From Euonymus europaeus (lineage: Eukaryota > Streptophyta > Magnoliopsida > Celastrales > Celastraceae): a stretch of 64,000 bases of DNA. The stretch is taken from NCBI GenBank assembly GCA_963580455.1, contig OY756963.1, positions 21,099,555 through 21,163,554 of the forward strand. The letters run 5' to 3'. Shown piece by piece: positions 10,810 through 23,400 of the stretch. Under the pieces are notes generated by a model, which saw only the letters and a program-made list of their open reading frames with translations, was not told where the DNA came from and made no database searches. Made by a program: the position numbers and the translations under genes. The first letter of the stretch is position 1. Each line of letters begins with the position of its first letter.

Positions 10810-13800
10810 ATGAAGTCTCCAAAACGAAGGATTCCTCTCTCCATTATTGCTGTAGTACTCTGCAGTTTCACATTCGTTGCTCTCTCATATAGAGAGAGAA
10901 TGACTTTTCTTTCTTCCACTTCAATTTTCCAGATTAAGTACTTCTGCTCTAGCATCGCTTCCAAATCCAGTAAGTCTACTCAGTTTTTTCTGTCAATCGC
11001 TTTTTCCCAGTTCAGTTTACATTAAAAAATCATGATTCACTGTCGGCAGATTCTTATTTTAACTGCGGAATCGACGATGGGTCTCAGTTCGATCCAGAAG
11101 AGTGCAGTTTTGTCCATGGAAAATGGACCTTCAACAAGTCTTTTAATCCTCTGTACAGCGACACTTCATGTCCATATCTAGATAGACAAGTCTCTTGCGT
11201 CATGAATGGACGGCCAGATTCAGATTATCTACACTGGGAATGGCAGCCACATAACTGTACCTTACCTAGGTTTGAAACTAAGTTCTTTTACATTGAAATT
11301 CAATGTCATATATATGGTTGTTGTTCTGTTGTCTTTATATCATCAATTCATGAGTATAGGTTTGATCCAGTGCGTGCCCTCATGAAACTTCGAGGAAAAA
11401 GGATAATGTTCGTTGGGGACTCAGTACAGAGAAATCAATGGGAGTCGTTCGTGTGTATGATTGCATCAGTTATACCTGAGGACAAGAGGTCAATGGAGGC
11501 ACAGGGACTTGCTCATTCGGTCTTCACGGCCAAGGTAATGATGAGTAATGCTAAAGAATCCCGAAATATGACACTCATTTTGTAGGGTTCACTTTAACAT
11601 CCAATACTTCACATTCACACTATGATGTTTAGCGCTCTCTACACGGGTAGCTGTGGCTCATGATCCAAATTACCCCCTTACCGGCCAATCATACTATCCT
11701 TACCTTCCAGCCAATCACGCTGTTCTATCAACCAATCCCTTCGATTCCGCTTTTGCAGCAGTATATAATCTCGGTCCTTTACATTGATGCCTACAGCTCA
11801 ATTTGTTTTCTCAGTGATGGCGAGAATCCACAAAATACTGTTTTTTTTCTTGTGCATTAGTTGTTTCTGAATGGTAGCAAAAGGGCCTGCTTTCTTCCTA
11901 TAAAATGCCAGTTCCACCATCAGGGCCAAGCAAGCAGCATAATTTTTTTCCTGGGGCTGCTTGTCATTCCATTTGATTCCTGCAACAGTAGTATATGGTT
12001 CAAACGCATTATTTGTGTTCTACATTTATTCATTATTTCAATACAAAGAACATCTCCACTATACTAGTGATGGAGGAGATTCGTGCTGGATGAACAAGGC
12101 GTTTTGAACCATATACTACTGTTGTTGGAATGAAAGGCAGCCTCGAAACAGAAATATGTTGCTTGGCTGATGATGGGGAGGAAGCAGTCCCCCTTTTGCC
12201 GCAGAATGGGCAGCCTCGCTTTCTATCTTGTAGCTATGATGCCATTCAGAAAAAACAAAGAAGAAGAAAGAAAGCAGTATTTTGGGGATTCTTGTCATCG
12301 CTGGATGCTATCAAATCGAGTTTGCTATAGGGACTAATAGGGGAAGAAATCAGATTGATGCAGAGAAGAATAAGTGCATTGATGCTGCAAATTCAATGTT
12401 TGCAAGAACACTAACAAATGTCATTGATGCATCTGATGTAGGACAATTGGCTCTAGAGTTTGAAGAGAGTTAGATAGGAAAAATTCGAAGAAGTGCAGGG
12501 TAACTTTGACTGGCCATAACTTTAGAACCGGGAGTCCGTTTCCTTATTATAATATGTTTAGGGACTGTTTAAAGGTCCTACGCACTTAATAAAGAGTTTT
12601 AGTTAGTTTCTAATTCTAGTTTGATTAAGGTTTCCTTATGTTATGTTTTCACTATAAATAAGGGCTTATACAGCCATTGTGGGGACTTTTGCTTATTCTG
12701 AATTTAATAAAATTCCTGAGACTTTTCTCAATTCTTGGTGGATTCCAAGTTACTACTTAGGGTTTACGTTGATAATCCTAAGCTTGCTTTCACTCTGCGT
12801 CAGCATCCTATGCCCTCTTTGACAGGGTTGTGACCGACTAGGTATTGCAAGAAGCCAATTATTCAACCGTCTTCTCCAATACAAACATTTAATTGATTCT
12901 GTCAAAGAATGAAGGCTCAAACTAATTTCCTTAGAAGCATCTTTCTCATGCCAAATGTCTTAGAGAACCTGCTGCTCTACAGGAAGGAAAAATAGTTAAG
13001 CTAGCCACGGGGGTCATATTTTGGGGGTCTCAAGCGTTATTCTTGGATGATTTATGAGCATTTGCGAAAGAAATTACTAGGAAACAATAACTGCAGTCAA
13101 GATTTATGTTTGATGTGGTCCAAATTTATCAATTGAATCTGTTAAAACACCACGATTGCAGGAATATGACGCTAAAATCGAATTCTATTGGGCTCCATTT
13201 CTGATTGAGTCAAATACGGATATTGATATTGTAGCAGATCCTGACAAAAGAATACTAAAAGTGGATTCAGTCGCCAAGCACGCCAAGTACTGGGAAGGAG
13301 TGGATATCCTTGTGTTCAATACTTACATTTGGTGGACAGGTCGCTTGTCCATAAAAACCCTGTTAGTTCTCTTAAACTCGTGACAATTCCCTGTAAGTTC
13401 TCTTAAACTGGTGACTATTCGTGATCCGATTGTTCCCTTATTGTGTCACATTATGTCTACTAACAGATGGGGTTCATTTGCAAATGGAGAAGAAGGGTAC
13501 GAAGTGATGGACACTCGCATTGCCTACAGAATGGCTTTGCGGACATGGGCTAACTGGATTGACTCCACTGTAAATCCCAACAAGACAAGAGTCTTGTTCA
13601 CTACAATGGCCCCAATACACATAAAGTATTTCTCTTTCACACACATTGTCCTAATTTAGGTGAATAGCGAATCCGTTGACTCGAATGTCATACAATTTCA
13701 TGTTAATTTTTTCTTCAGGAGCGCGGAATGGAACCACACAGATGGGATAAAATGCTACAATGAAACCAGACCGGTCACGAACAAGTTTTGGGAGAGCAAC

Positions 13801-14049
13801 TACGATGGCTGGATAATGAGTGTGGTGGATAGAGTTATGAACAGAATGAAAGTTCCGGTTACCTTAATCAACATAACTCAACTATCTGACTACCGAGTAG
13901 ATGGACACACATCTGTTTATACAGAGAAAGGAGGCGAATTGTTGACTGAAGAACAGAAAGCTGACCCGCTACACAATGCAGATTGCATACATTGGTGCTT
14001 GCCAGGAATTCCTGATACATGGAATCAAATTCTTCTTGCCAACTTGTAG
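10810..14049 (+). CDS. TBL/DUF231 xylan O-acetyltransferase-like protein
   Basis: There are six exons: 10810-10969, 11050-11269, 11360-11534, 13162-13361, 13467-13625 and 13719-14049, giving 414 residues in continuous frame. The protein starts with a short basic stretch and one membrane anchor (about residues 8-25), typical of Golgi type II enzymes. A PMR5N-type Cys-rich segment follows (NCGIDDGSQF, CSFVHGKWTF), then the GDS box (MFVGDSVQRNQ) and the C-terminal DxxH box (DCIHWCLPG). GDS and DxxH supply the Ser-His-Asp catalytic residues of the family, which acetylates xylan or other wall polysaccharides. The exon 4/5 junction was placed so that TGRLSIKTL joins WGSFANGEEGY, as in relatives. 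Subgroup is uncertain, probably near TBL30-33. Intron 3 is 1.6 kb and full of repeats. Confidence 0.9.
11790..12330. repeat. Long imperfect inverted repeat in TBL intron 3
   Basis: Arms of roughly 200 bases (about 11790-12010 and 12099-12330) are complementary. 'cagtagtatatggttcaaac' at 11989-12008 matches the complement of 12101-12121 apart from one extra base, 'gccaagcaa' pairs with 'ttgcttggc', and 'gtgatggcgagaatcc' pairs with 'ggattcttgtcatcgc'. The loop is about 90 bases. It could be a foldback element or an inverted duplication. Transcribed as part of the intron, it would form a long hairpin. Confidence 0.7.
12540..12800 (+). mobile_element. Possible partial or solo LTR in TBL intron 3
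   Basis: The stretch has a promoter-like 'ctataaataagggc' followed about 50 bases later by 'tttaataaaattcctgag', the order seen in plant Copia LTRs (TATA box, then poly(A) signal). No TG/CA ends, primer-binding site or second LTR was found. The call is tentative. Confidence 0.3.
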
Positions 14050-15331
14050 CTATAGCTGCAGAGCAGCGTGACTCAATTGTTTGTATCTTTACAGTATCGC
14101 TGCACCGCAGTTTGATTCAACTGTTGTAGACAGGGATCATAAGTTCAAATTTTATAATAACCGAATTTGCTCGCAATGTGAAAGAATCGAAGATTGATCG
14201 TGTAATTCCATATAGCAACTGCGGATGAAGCCGCGTATTACAATGCATAGATGAACAACACAATCATTCCGCATATTTGCATGGATGATTGGACCAAGCT
14301 CATTGAAGTATTATACTCAGCCAATGATTGATCCACACACAGAGAAAAAGGCATTCGGCCCAAAATTCGGTGGCAAACCCACTTATTGGGCTCATACTCC
14401 GGCTCGAAATTGGGTAGATGATCCATTAATTGGGCGGGCTTACAGTTTGGAAGATGCATCATGGCCCACGGATCACTTGCCAGACTGACTAGGCAGATGG
14501 AGGCTCATTACTCTAGAGTCTAGAGTGTTCCAGATATTCATCGCCACGTTTTTCGTAATGGTCTGGGGATTCTGATGCCTGCTGGTCAAGTGCTAGATTC
14601 TTCAGTGTTGAATCTGATTTAGTTTAACTTTGAAATCTGAATTTGGAGATTTTGATTTTATGATCCTGCAGATTTTTGTGTTGTCTTTTTCTTCTTCTTT
14701 TCGAGCCTCAGGAGTGATGCTCCCCTGTATGGTATGTTCTGAAGCAAGATAATCTCAAGCCTTTCATTGTTTTTTATTCTGCTGCGTAATAGGCTTTGTG
14801 CTGCAGAATATGAAGTTTGATTTTTTTTTTTACCATTCTGTTAGGCGTTACTTGTACTGCACTTGGTTAAAGCCTCTTACTCTAGACCATTGGAAATAAT
14901 GCTTCTTTCCAATTGGTTTGCTCCCGGAAGCAAAATTTTCAAACTTTTGAATTTTTAATCTGCAGTGGAATCTGTTTTGTAATTTGTTTCTCTCTGCAGA
15001 TTGAGGAGTTTGGGAAATTTCAACAATATGTTGGGTTTAATTCCTATGTTCTGTTCTTTTGGCCTATTATTATTTATTTATTTTTGTTGTTGTGGTTATA
15101 AGCCTGGTTTTATAATGTAGATTTGCACAGAACCACTGCTAGGAGTTTCAGTAGAATGCATCAGCATGTTTAGAAATTCTTTATAAATGCAAAGATTCTT
15201 ATCCCATGTACAGGGTGAATAGTGTTAGTCTCGAGGTCTGTTTTCTTGACCTAGTCTATCAAAGCTCCTTATTGGCCACTGCTGCATGTGACAATTATAT
15301 GTTCTAATCGAGTTAGAGGTGACCAAATGGA
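14050..15331. other. TBL 3' region and spacer
   Basis: AT-rich sequence follows the TBL stop. Short open frames here have no family signatures. I see no gene or clear repeat. Confidence 0.5.
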
Positions 15332-15345
15332 AAGTCTCTTGATTT

Positions 15346-16341
15346 TTTTTTTTTGAATGGAAAATTTTATTAAGAGCACCAAGGGTGCAAACCCAAGAGT
15401 TACAAAGTTGAAAGGGAGATGTTATCGAAAACATTCCCAGAATAAGACATGCTCCAAAATTTAACACAATCAAACCATTTATCTATTAGATATAAAGCTA
15501 TCTAATGAAGATTCGAAGTTGTTGAAAAAGCGGTTGTTCCTCTCTTTCCAGATCAACCATATCACTGACATAGGGATAATCTGGATGAATTTTTTCGGCT
15601 GTTTATCCCTTCCCAAAACACTCCAAGCAATCAGCTCTTTATCAACCGAGAAGTTAGGCACCCAGCATAAGCCCATCATAGAAAGAGCAATACCCCAGAC
15701 TTTGGAAGTCCAAGGACAGTGCAACAGCAGATGGTTAATAGACTCCATATTTGCTTTGCATAAACAACATCTGTTCACCATAAAGAAGCCCCTTCTTTGC
15801 AAATTATCGATAGTTAAGATTCTTCCCCAAACAACTTCCCAGCAGAAGAAGGAAACTCTAGGAGGAACCCTAGAATTCCAGAGCCAGCGCCAAGGGAAGC
15901 CATTGTTGCCCAAATGTAGCTTACCCTTTTGCAGTTCCTTATAGAAGGACCTCACAGAAAAACACTTATTGTTTTCAGCCTTCCAGCATAACTTATCATC
16001 AGTCATTGGATTTGTTTTCGCCTCATACACCATCCTCCAGAAATCTATAAACAGATCCACTTCCCAATCTTGTGCATTGCGAACAAAGTTAATGTTCCAG
16101 GAGGAATCTGGTTGATGCAGCATCTCAATGGTGGCATCTTTTTGAGAGGCTAAACTGAATAAAATAGGAAATGAGTTGCGAATAGCCTTGTCACCAGCCC
16201 AAATGTCATTCCAAAAACTGATTGAGTTTCCTCTTCCAGGTTGAAAATAGGATAGCGCAACCCAAACATCCCATCCTGCTCTTATGGATTTCCATAAACT
16301 GCAACCGTATGGATCTCTATGCTGTTTGGAGCACCACCAAT
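15346..16341 (-). mobile_element. 5'-truncated LINE with 14-bp target-site duplication
   Basis: The insert is bounded by 'aagtctcttgattt' at 15332-15345 and again at 16342-16355. A T-run directly inside the left copy (15343-15354) is the poly(A) tail on -. Its - strand reads 16123-15479 as the end of ORF2: a zinc-binding reverse-transcriptase domain (RVPPRVSFFCWEVVWGRIL, then CCLCKANMESINHLLLHC) and the tail VIWLIWKERNNRFF. Only the last kilobase of the element is present, typical of abortive target-primed insertion. The open frame is long, so the copy is younger than the LINE at 8655. Confidence 0.92.
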
Positions 16342-16457
16342 AAGTCTCTTGATTTGTTGTGTTCAGATTTCAGAAAGATTCATCTTTCTGGAACCGGTAA
16401 CAGTTCATTGATTAAGCTCAATGAAGCTTGATTTATGGTATTTGTTAATAATACAAC

Positions 16458-16512
16458 TGATGCAAATGGGCCTAAGACTAGTCTTTTGGTCTAGTTAGGC
16501 CCATTTGCATCA
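16458..16512. repeat. 55-bp near-perfect hairpin
   Basis: 'tgatgcaaatgggcctaaga' is followed by a short loop and its near-exact complement ending 'ggcccatttgcatca'. The outer arm resembles the end of the MITE at 24257-24375 ('tgatgcaaacggacc'), so it may be a deletion relic of that family. Confidence 0.6.
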
Positions 16513-17779
16513 ACAACATTGTTATCTGTAGATTTATTTATTTTTTCACCTTTTTGTTGCAGTATGCATAACCAAAGGTTTGCTGTGAGGCATTTGGGAG
16601 AATTGAGGCTCGTTTCATTTATCAGACTTCATTTGTTGATTTGTTGTTTACATGGTGCTAGCTAGTCTGCAAACTCCGCATATCTTCTTACTCCCTTTTG
16701 CAGCTTCACAGAAGAAGCGGTAACTTTCTGAACAGATTAAAGATTTCTCAGAATATTTCCAGGTTAGATGCTCTACCCCCACTTTGATTTTATTATCTTC
16801 AGTGGACGGTTCTAAATACTTTTGTGTTTATGAATGACTGCAAGATGAATGTCAACCCCAAAACCTGTTGTGTATTATTCCTATGTTTGTTCCACATCAG
16901 CTGATTCGCTCTATTTGAATCTGTATATTAGTGCTGCTTCATGAGGCCTTTTGGGGAGACAAATTATCACATGATATCAGAGCGAAAAGTCAAGTCCGTT
17001 ATGCTCACATTTGTTTGATTTCCTCTGCCTTTTGGGAGAGATCAAAGGGAGGTCCAAAATTATTACAAAATCAAAAGAGGGTAGAATTGCCGCAGAGCAG
17101 AGTGAAATATTTATTCACAGCTCCTTTAACCCTTTTGATGTAAGGTAAATAGAAAAATCTGAACACATAATTCTGAATATTCATGGCTGTTTATATTAAT
17201 CATAAAAAAACAGTCAAAACTGGAAATATTTTGCAACATTACGTCAATGATTTTGATTTGGGGGCAGAAGTTGAGTTCGTCAACGATTTTTTTCCTGTCC
17301 AAATATAATTTATTTACGTAGTGAATTTATTTATTAACTTTCCAATATGTTAAAACAAAATCTTAATTACCCAAAATTTGACAAACAAAAGGAAAGCGGA
17401 ATTAAACATTGATTAGTTAATTCACGATTAAACTAACATAATTTGAAATTCACAGAGGAAGCTTCGGATTGTCAAAAAAATTGGTACAATCTCAATATGA
17501 AATCGCCCAAAACAACTAACAATAAAGTCAAAATACTGGTACTTAGTTTTTGTAGAATTTCTATTAATTACTGAAAGTATAATTTATAATAATAATAATT
17601 TATAACCAGAACCTGCCATTGTCGACCAACGCATAGTTAAACTTTCAAAGAGCGCGTTGAAAAATGGATTGGGTTCCTACTTCGGAAATTTCGAAGGAAT
17701 GCTAGCACCATCGTTGTCCATTCCTTCACCAATCAAAGCAATTGCAGAAAGCAACCGCGTGAATTGAATTCGTCGCACA

Positions 17780-17782
<3 letters not shown>
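16513..17782. other. Spacer upstream of NHL gene
   Basis: AT-rich DNA with no recognisable gene. Confidence 0.5.

Positions 17783-17836
<54 letters not shown>
17783..17836. repeat. (CT)n-(TA)n compound microsatellite
   Basis: A run of CT dinucleotides is followed directly by a run of TA dinucleotides. A second CT tract lies at 17912-17932, so both sit in the presumed promoter or 5' leader of the NHL gene. Confidence 0.95.
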
Positions 17837-17952
17837 CCGGATACTGCAATCCATTCTAACATACAACACAAGCCATTTCTCTACCAGACTTGAATACAAA
17901 ACCAGAAGCCTCTCTCCCTCTCTCTCTCTCTCTATCTAAGCTTTTTTACGTT

Positions 17953-18618
17953 ATGGCAGATAAACAGCCTCACTTGAACGGAGCATTTTATGGCCCCTCA
18001 ATTCCTCCACCACGAAACGACCGCCGCCGAGGCCGTGGAGGCGGCTTCTGCCTTCTGAGCCTGTTTCTCAAAATCATGCTGGCCCTCGTCATCATCTGTG
18101 GCATTGCAATCTTTATTTTCTGGCTTGTAGTCCGCCCAAACAATCTCAAGTTCCACGTGACCAACGCTAGGCTCACTGAATTCAACCTCACCTCAAACAA
18201 CAACCTCAATTACAACCTTGCACTCAATATAACTCTTCGGAACCCGAACAAGAAGATTGGTGTATACTATGATTTGATCGAGGCTCGGGCTTTTTATGAG
18301 GACCAGAGACTGAAATCTGTTTACTTGCCTAATTTCTATCAAGGACACAAGAGAACCAACACCATCAGTCCTGTTTTTCAAGGGCAGCAAGCTGTGTTCT
18401 TTGATGCTGATGAGAGTGCACAGCATAGTCAGGAGACCGTGAATGGGATTTATAGTTTTGATGTGAATTTGTATCTGAGACTTAGATTCAAATTGGGAGA
18501 TTTCAAAACTAGGAAATTCAAGTCCAAGGTTAAGTGTGAGTTTCAGGTTCCTTTGAACTCTCCTGATGGAAGATTGGCTGGTGGGGTTGAGTCTTCCAAG
18601 TGTGATTTTGATCTCTGA
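17953..18618 (+). CDS. NDR1/HIN1-like (NHL, LEA-2) membrane protein
   Basis: A single exon encodes 221 residues. The chosen start is the first ATG (MADKQPHLNG); the frame upstream opens only from a TTG. A cytosolic Pro/Arg-rich tail (PPPRNDRRRGRGGG) precedes one membrane segment (about residues 33-60) and a LEA-2 domain with the NHL hallmark NPNKKIGVYYD. It ends in CDFDL. Family members sit at the plasma membrane and take part in defence and abiotic stress responses. Resemblance is to the NHL1/NHL10 group; the exact orthologue is not determined. Confidence 0.93.
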   Translation: MADKQPHLNGAFYGPSIPPPRNDRRRGRGGGFCLLSLFLKIMLALVIICGIAIFIFWLVVRPNNLKFHVTNARLTEFNLTSNNNLNYNLALNITLRNPNKKIGVYYDLIEARAFYEDQRLKSVYLPNFYQGHKRTNTISPVFQGQQAVFFDADESAQHSQETVNGIYSFDVNLYLRLRFKLGDFKTRKFKSKVKCEFQVPLNSPDGRLAGGVESSKCDFDL

Positions 18619-19411
18619 GCACTTCTCTTTCTTATTCACTCGTTGGATCGAGTCTTGCATTCCCTGATATTTGTATTCATTTATTTTATTTTATTTACAT
18701 TTATTTTGTTAACAATGATAGGAATCCGGTGGTTGAGATTCCGGTTGTCTCAACTGTTGAGTTATACCCATAAGATTTTAGGTTCATCTCGTGGATTCCG
18801 TACATTCACTTGACAGTCAGAATAATTGGATCTCAAACTACCGAATTCTTTATCATTTTTGTTGTTTTTTGTTTTGTCATATGCAGATCCTGCTGCTGGT
18901 GTTTTGATGTAAATGAATAATGAAATATATAGAGGCATTCTTATTCGTTTCTATATTGTAGCCTGCTGAAATATGCTAATCTATCATTCCACGAAATAAT
19001 CCAGTTGAATATTTGTATCCAATCAAACTGATCTAAATCCGCTCACCAACTTGTTAACCACGGAGCCTAAGATATTTTCCTTCCATTCAGCAGCACGTGT
19101 AGGCTAATTTGAGTCCTGGGTCGAAGAAGTAATTTTATTCCGACTTCTGGAAAGGCTTGTTGTTGGGCTACTGAAAAGCCCAACCACAACAATATGGGCC
19201 TGAGATCACGGTACAGTAGTATTTTTCACACCAAAAAATCATCAGTTTTACTCCCATACCGGCTGCGCAGACGCTGAGACATCTGTGCCCAGACCATTTA
19301 CTTCAACAACCTCAAAGTTCTGAAAATTCAAGAAGAAGAAGAGAACTGCCCAACTTCTCTTCTTCTTCTTTAAAATAAGACACTCTTGTGCCAATTAACT
19401 TCGCGCAAATC
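18619..19411. other. NHL 3' region and SFC1 5' leader
   Basis: No gene seen. The end (about 19300-19411) is a likely leader, rich in AAG/CTT repeats. Confidence 0.5.
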
Positions 19412-21906
19412 ATGACGGACCAAAACACTCGAAGCGCCAACGGGGATACCAAGAAATCAATCCCACCGTATATGAAGGCGGTCTCTGGGTCGTTGGGAGG
19501 GTTTGTGGAGGCGTGTTGCTTGCAGCCGATCGATGTTATCAAGACTAGGCTTCAACTGGATCGTACCGGGACTTATAAGGGTATAATTCACTGCGGCTCC
19601 ACTGTGGTGCGCACGGAGGGCGTGCGAGCCCTGTGGAAGGGTTTGACACCGTTTGCGACGCACCTGACCTTAAAGTACACGCTGCGCATGGGATCCAATG
19701 CGATGCTGCAGTCCGCGTTTAAGGACTCGCAGACTGGCAGTCTCAGCAATCAGGGAAGGGTGTTGGCCGGGTTCGGTGCGGGGGTTCTTGAGGCACTTGT
19801 CATCGTTACTCCATTTGAGGTTTGTACCTTTAGGCATTTCCCCTTCCCTTTCTTCTTGGATTTATAGAATGCTATTGACGCTATCTAATTATAATTTTGT
19901 TGGCTATTTTTTATTTTTAGTGTTGCATTTCTGTAGTTTGGCTCGCAATAATTTGGGATTAGGATTTCTTTCATGCTCGAGATATTGTGAGTTTGAAATG
20001 GGATAGTTTGGCTTCACAACTCCATATATTTTTTGGTATACGAGTTACCATTTTTTTTTCCGTTAACGAATCAATGAAAATTCTATAAAACGTTGATCAT
20101 AGAATTCCTACATTGAAGTTCCTGCTACCTAGTTTCTTGCTGACTCTGTTGTCTATGATAATTCTGTTTTGGAGGTTTGTTGCGGTGAGTCTGGTGACTT
20201 TACTCGACTATTTGGTCATATAGCTAGAGATTTCTGAGTATATGTGGTAGGCAATGATAACTAATAGCAATATTCTCTTTGAAAACGATAAAAGAATTAC
20301 ATTTGTCATTTTTTTGACAATGGAGTGAAATAGTTGATAGTATAAAGAGGTAAAGTACAGAGGGAGAAGGGTGGCCTATCCCCTTAAAAGAAGGGTGAGA
20401 GGGCTCAGTTCTATAACCTTGTGTTTCATCTCTCTATTTTTGGGAACACTAAGACCCTCCATTTGGAACATTTCTACAAATTTTCAGCTTGTTTTGACCA
20501 AAGTGCCACCCTATTCTTGCGTTGTACATATCATAAATCTTACATGCAAGTTCTTAACGCAAAGTCATTCAATTTTCCCTACCTTCCTTGAAAAGGAACT
20601 CATCGAAGAAAATCTTAGTCTTTCCTGCATCAATGGTGATTTTTCATTCATTGTTGGACTTGAAAAGATTGGAGGGTGGGTAGTGGGTTTCTGAAGTTCT
20701 TTTTTGAGTTGGATTTACTTGTGTGGACTTGTCTTTATACTGTTATTTTCTCAAATCTTGATTATCCACTGTACGTCACTGGTGCTGGATAATGTTTGGA
20801 AGTAATGAAATATGATGTGCATGGTTTCTAACCATACAATGCTGCAACACAAATGTTAAACAAATAGTCTTCTTGCCTTGTGTTCTTCAATCTGTTATTG
20901 CTGCTTCACATACAATGAAAAGAAATGATTATTTCATTAATATGTATTCTAGTGCCTTGGTTCAGATAACAAATCTAAAATTTTAGTCGGATAAGGAGTT
21001 GATGAAAAAAATTATTATGAACTGTAGTTGAAATAAGTTCCTCTTACAAAGAGAAATGTTTGGTATTACTTGTGAAGACAACATGCATGGAGCCATGGAC
21101 TAGGTATTTCGCCTTCAAATGAAGTAAGCAATCTTCTCCAATGTCCCTAGAAAAATGGTATTAGTGATAAAAGTTTGTGGAGAGCATTACACCGCAGCAT
21201 TTTTCTTTTTCATCATCTGTTTTACTGATAAACTGGTTGTCTTTTTTTATCAGAGTTTGGTATTTGTTTTGGCTTTCTGTTTGACCATGAAGATTCAATT
21301 TGAATGTAGCAGCACCTATAGAGTTTGTTAAGAAAATGTGAATAAGTTGGGGTTCTTTGACTGGTGCAGGTAGTGAAAATAAGACTGCAGCAACAAAGAG
21401 GGTTAAGTCCTGAGCTTCTAAAATACAAGGGTCCCATCCATTGTGCTCGTACAATCATCCGCGAGGAAGGCATCTTTGGGCTCTGGGCAGGGGCAGCCCC
21501 TACTGTAATGCGGAATGGTACAAACCAGGCTGCCATGTTTACTGCAAAAAATGCATTTGATATACTGTTGTGGAAGAAACATGAAGGTGACGGTAAAGCA
21601 CTTCAACCATGGCAGTCTATGATATCAGGATTTCTAGCTGGAACGGCAGGTCCGGTGTGTACAGGCCCCTTTGATGTTGTTAAAACAAGGTTGATGGCTC
21701 AAAGTCGAGAGGGGGGTGAGCTGAAGTACAAAGGTATGTTCCATGCCATCAGAACAATATATGCCGAGGAAGGGCTTCGCACCTTGTGGAAAGGATTGCT
21801 ACCCCGCCTCATGAGGATCCCACCTGGCCAGGCTATTATGTGGGCTGTGGCTGACCAAATTACTGGATTTTATGAGAGGAGATATCTTCACAATGCCCCC
21901 TTATAG
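19412..21906 (+). CDS. SFC1: Mitochondrial succinate/fumarate carrier
   Basis: Two exons (19412-19819 and 21370-21906) give 314 residues, the usual carrier length. Three tandem carrier repeats are visible with their signatures PIDVIKTRL, PFEVVKIRL and PFDVVKTRL. Long stretches such as IPPYMKAVSGSLGG, VVRTEGVRALWKGLTPF and AIMWAVADQ match what I recall of the Arabidopsis mSFC1 protein. The family exchanges succinate for fumarate across the inner mitochondrial membrane and supports use of fatty-acid-derived succinate. The upstream in-frame opening begins with GTG, so the ATG at 19412 is taken as start. The intron is 1.55 kb and noncoding. Confidence 0.95.
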
Positions 21907-23400
21907 GTATTTGCATTGTTTTGGTTCCTAATTTCATTCCAAGGATGAAGTTGGGAGGTTTTTTTTTATGTTTCTGCCCTAGTAGTTTTGGCTCTGTGGA
22001 CCAATGCCGATACCTTGTTTGATACACCAGAGCAGTAGATGTGGTCTTTTGGGGTTTCATTTCATTCTTTTCTGGGCCCCTTTTGTCTTACTAATGTCTC
22101 ATGATCCAGAAATGTTATTTTTTGAGGAAGTCGTTCGTTTTTATAGATAAAAAGGGCCAGGAATTTGATGTAGCTGGGTTGCTGTAGTGTTTGCATGTGT
22201 TGATAGCCTTTCTAACCTGTCTTTCCTGTTAATTTTAATTTTCTTCTTTACCATACGGACTGAATCAGATGATGTTGGGCTTGACAAATTTTAGTTCGAA
22301 TATCAATAAAATTTAAAAGCTTAAAATTCCAGATAATAAACTTATCTGTTTGAATCAGCTTGAACGTGAGTGGATGAGCGGGCTCTCCTTTAGACAAACT
22401 ACAGTTATTTAGAGGTTCTACAAAAAGGAAAAAAAAAATCGTGTTTGGGTCTGAATTTATAAATTTATCGATAATTTAAAAATTATGAAAATTGATACCT
22501 GAGACCTGCCATTGTTAATAATGTTTTGGGTCGGGTCAGGCCGGTCCGATAACAAAGGTTTTGGGCCTGCTCAATAAGCTTCAAGTCGGGTCGTGTTTTG
22601 AAGCCCCTTGGACACCGACAAAACCGAGCCTCGGAGACAAAATCTCATCGATTTGAAAGAATTAAAACCCTAAAGGGGTTTAAAAGTAAATAGAAAAGAA
22701 AAATAAAATAAAAACAGTGGGCCAAGAAAAACAAAATAAAAACAGTGGGACGTCAAGATATATTTGTATGTAACACATCGTGATTTGGACTTCCAACTTC
22801 CAAGACATTTATTAATTTATAATAAAAATTAGAAAAATTAATTAAACTACATATAAATATTTCTCAACTTATTATTACTGTTATTGGTCTATAATATTAA
22901 GTCGGGTATAGTAATCTCGAGCCATGCACGGATGCACATCAAGTTGTTTAATAAAAATGATAAAGATCTCAGTGATAAAAAATCACAGTAATGTAACACT
23001 TATTTATTGAGTGTAATTTTCAATAAATTTTTCGTTATAATGTCACTATAACCAATAAATGAATGACACACCTTACACTGTTAATATACTTTTGGGTGGG
23101 GTGATTTCAATCACTGGTTTTATAAATGACAAAATTCATCCGCTTGGTTTAATTGCATTGGCATGGGTCAACGATGCGCTAGTAGGACTAGCTGACTAGG
23201 ATGTAAGATTTTGATGGGCTTGGGGCATGAAGACAATGGGTTTGGGAATTGGATCAGGCTTGTTTAAAAATAAACAGTGTAATGTCTCGGCCGAGTAAAT
23301 GGGCCACATTTAGAACATTGGGCAGCCCATATCCAAATTATTGCATTAAATTTAATGATAAAATTAACATATTAACCTCTGGTTGAGAAGTTGTAGAATC
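21907..23400. other. Spacer with repeat debris
   Basis: The carrier 3' region is followed by AT-rich DNA. At 22953-22976 a 24-bp sequence containing 'aatgataaagatctcagtga' also occurs exactly at 59460-59483. It may begin a MITE running to about 23136, where a related inverted end ('aatcactggttttat') appears. Confidence 0.45.

Noticed and set aside
11660..12473. Several 60-70-codon frames in TBL intron 3
   Set aside because: They fall in the arms of the inverted repeat and interrupt an otherwise well-supported intron.
13335..13345. GT donor after WWTG at 13340 for TBL exon 4
   Set aside because: It breaks the frame with exon 5; the donor at 13362 restores both frame and family sequence.
20371..20694. 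107-codon frame in the carrier gene intron
   Set aside because: It begins with GTG, has no domain, and lies between well-matched exons.
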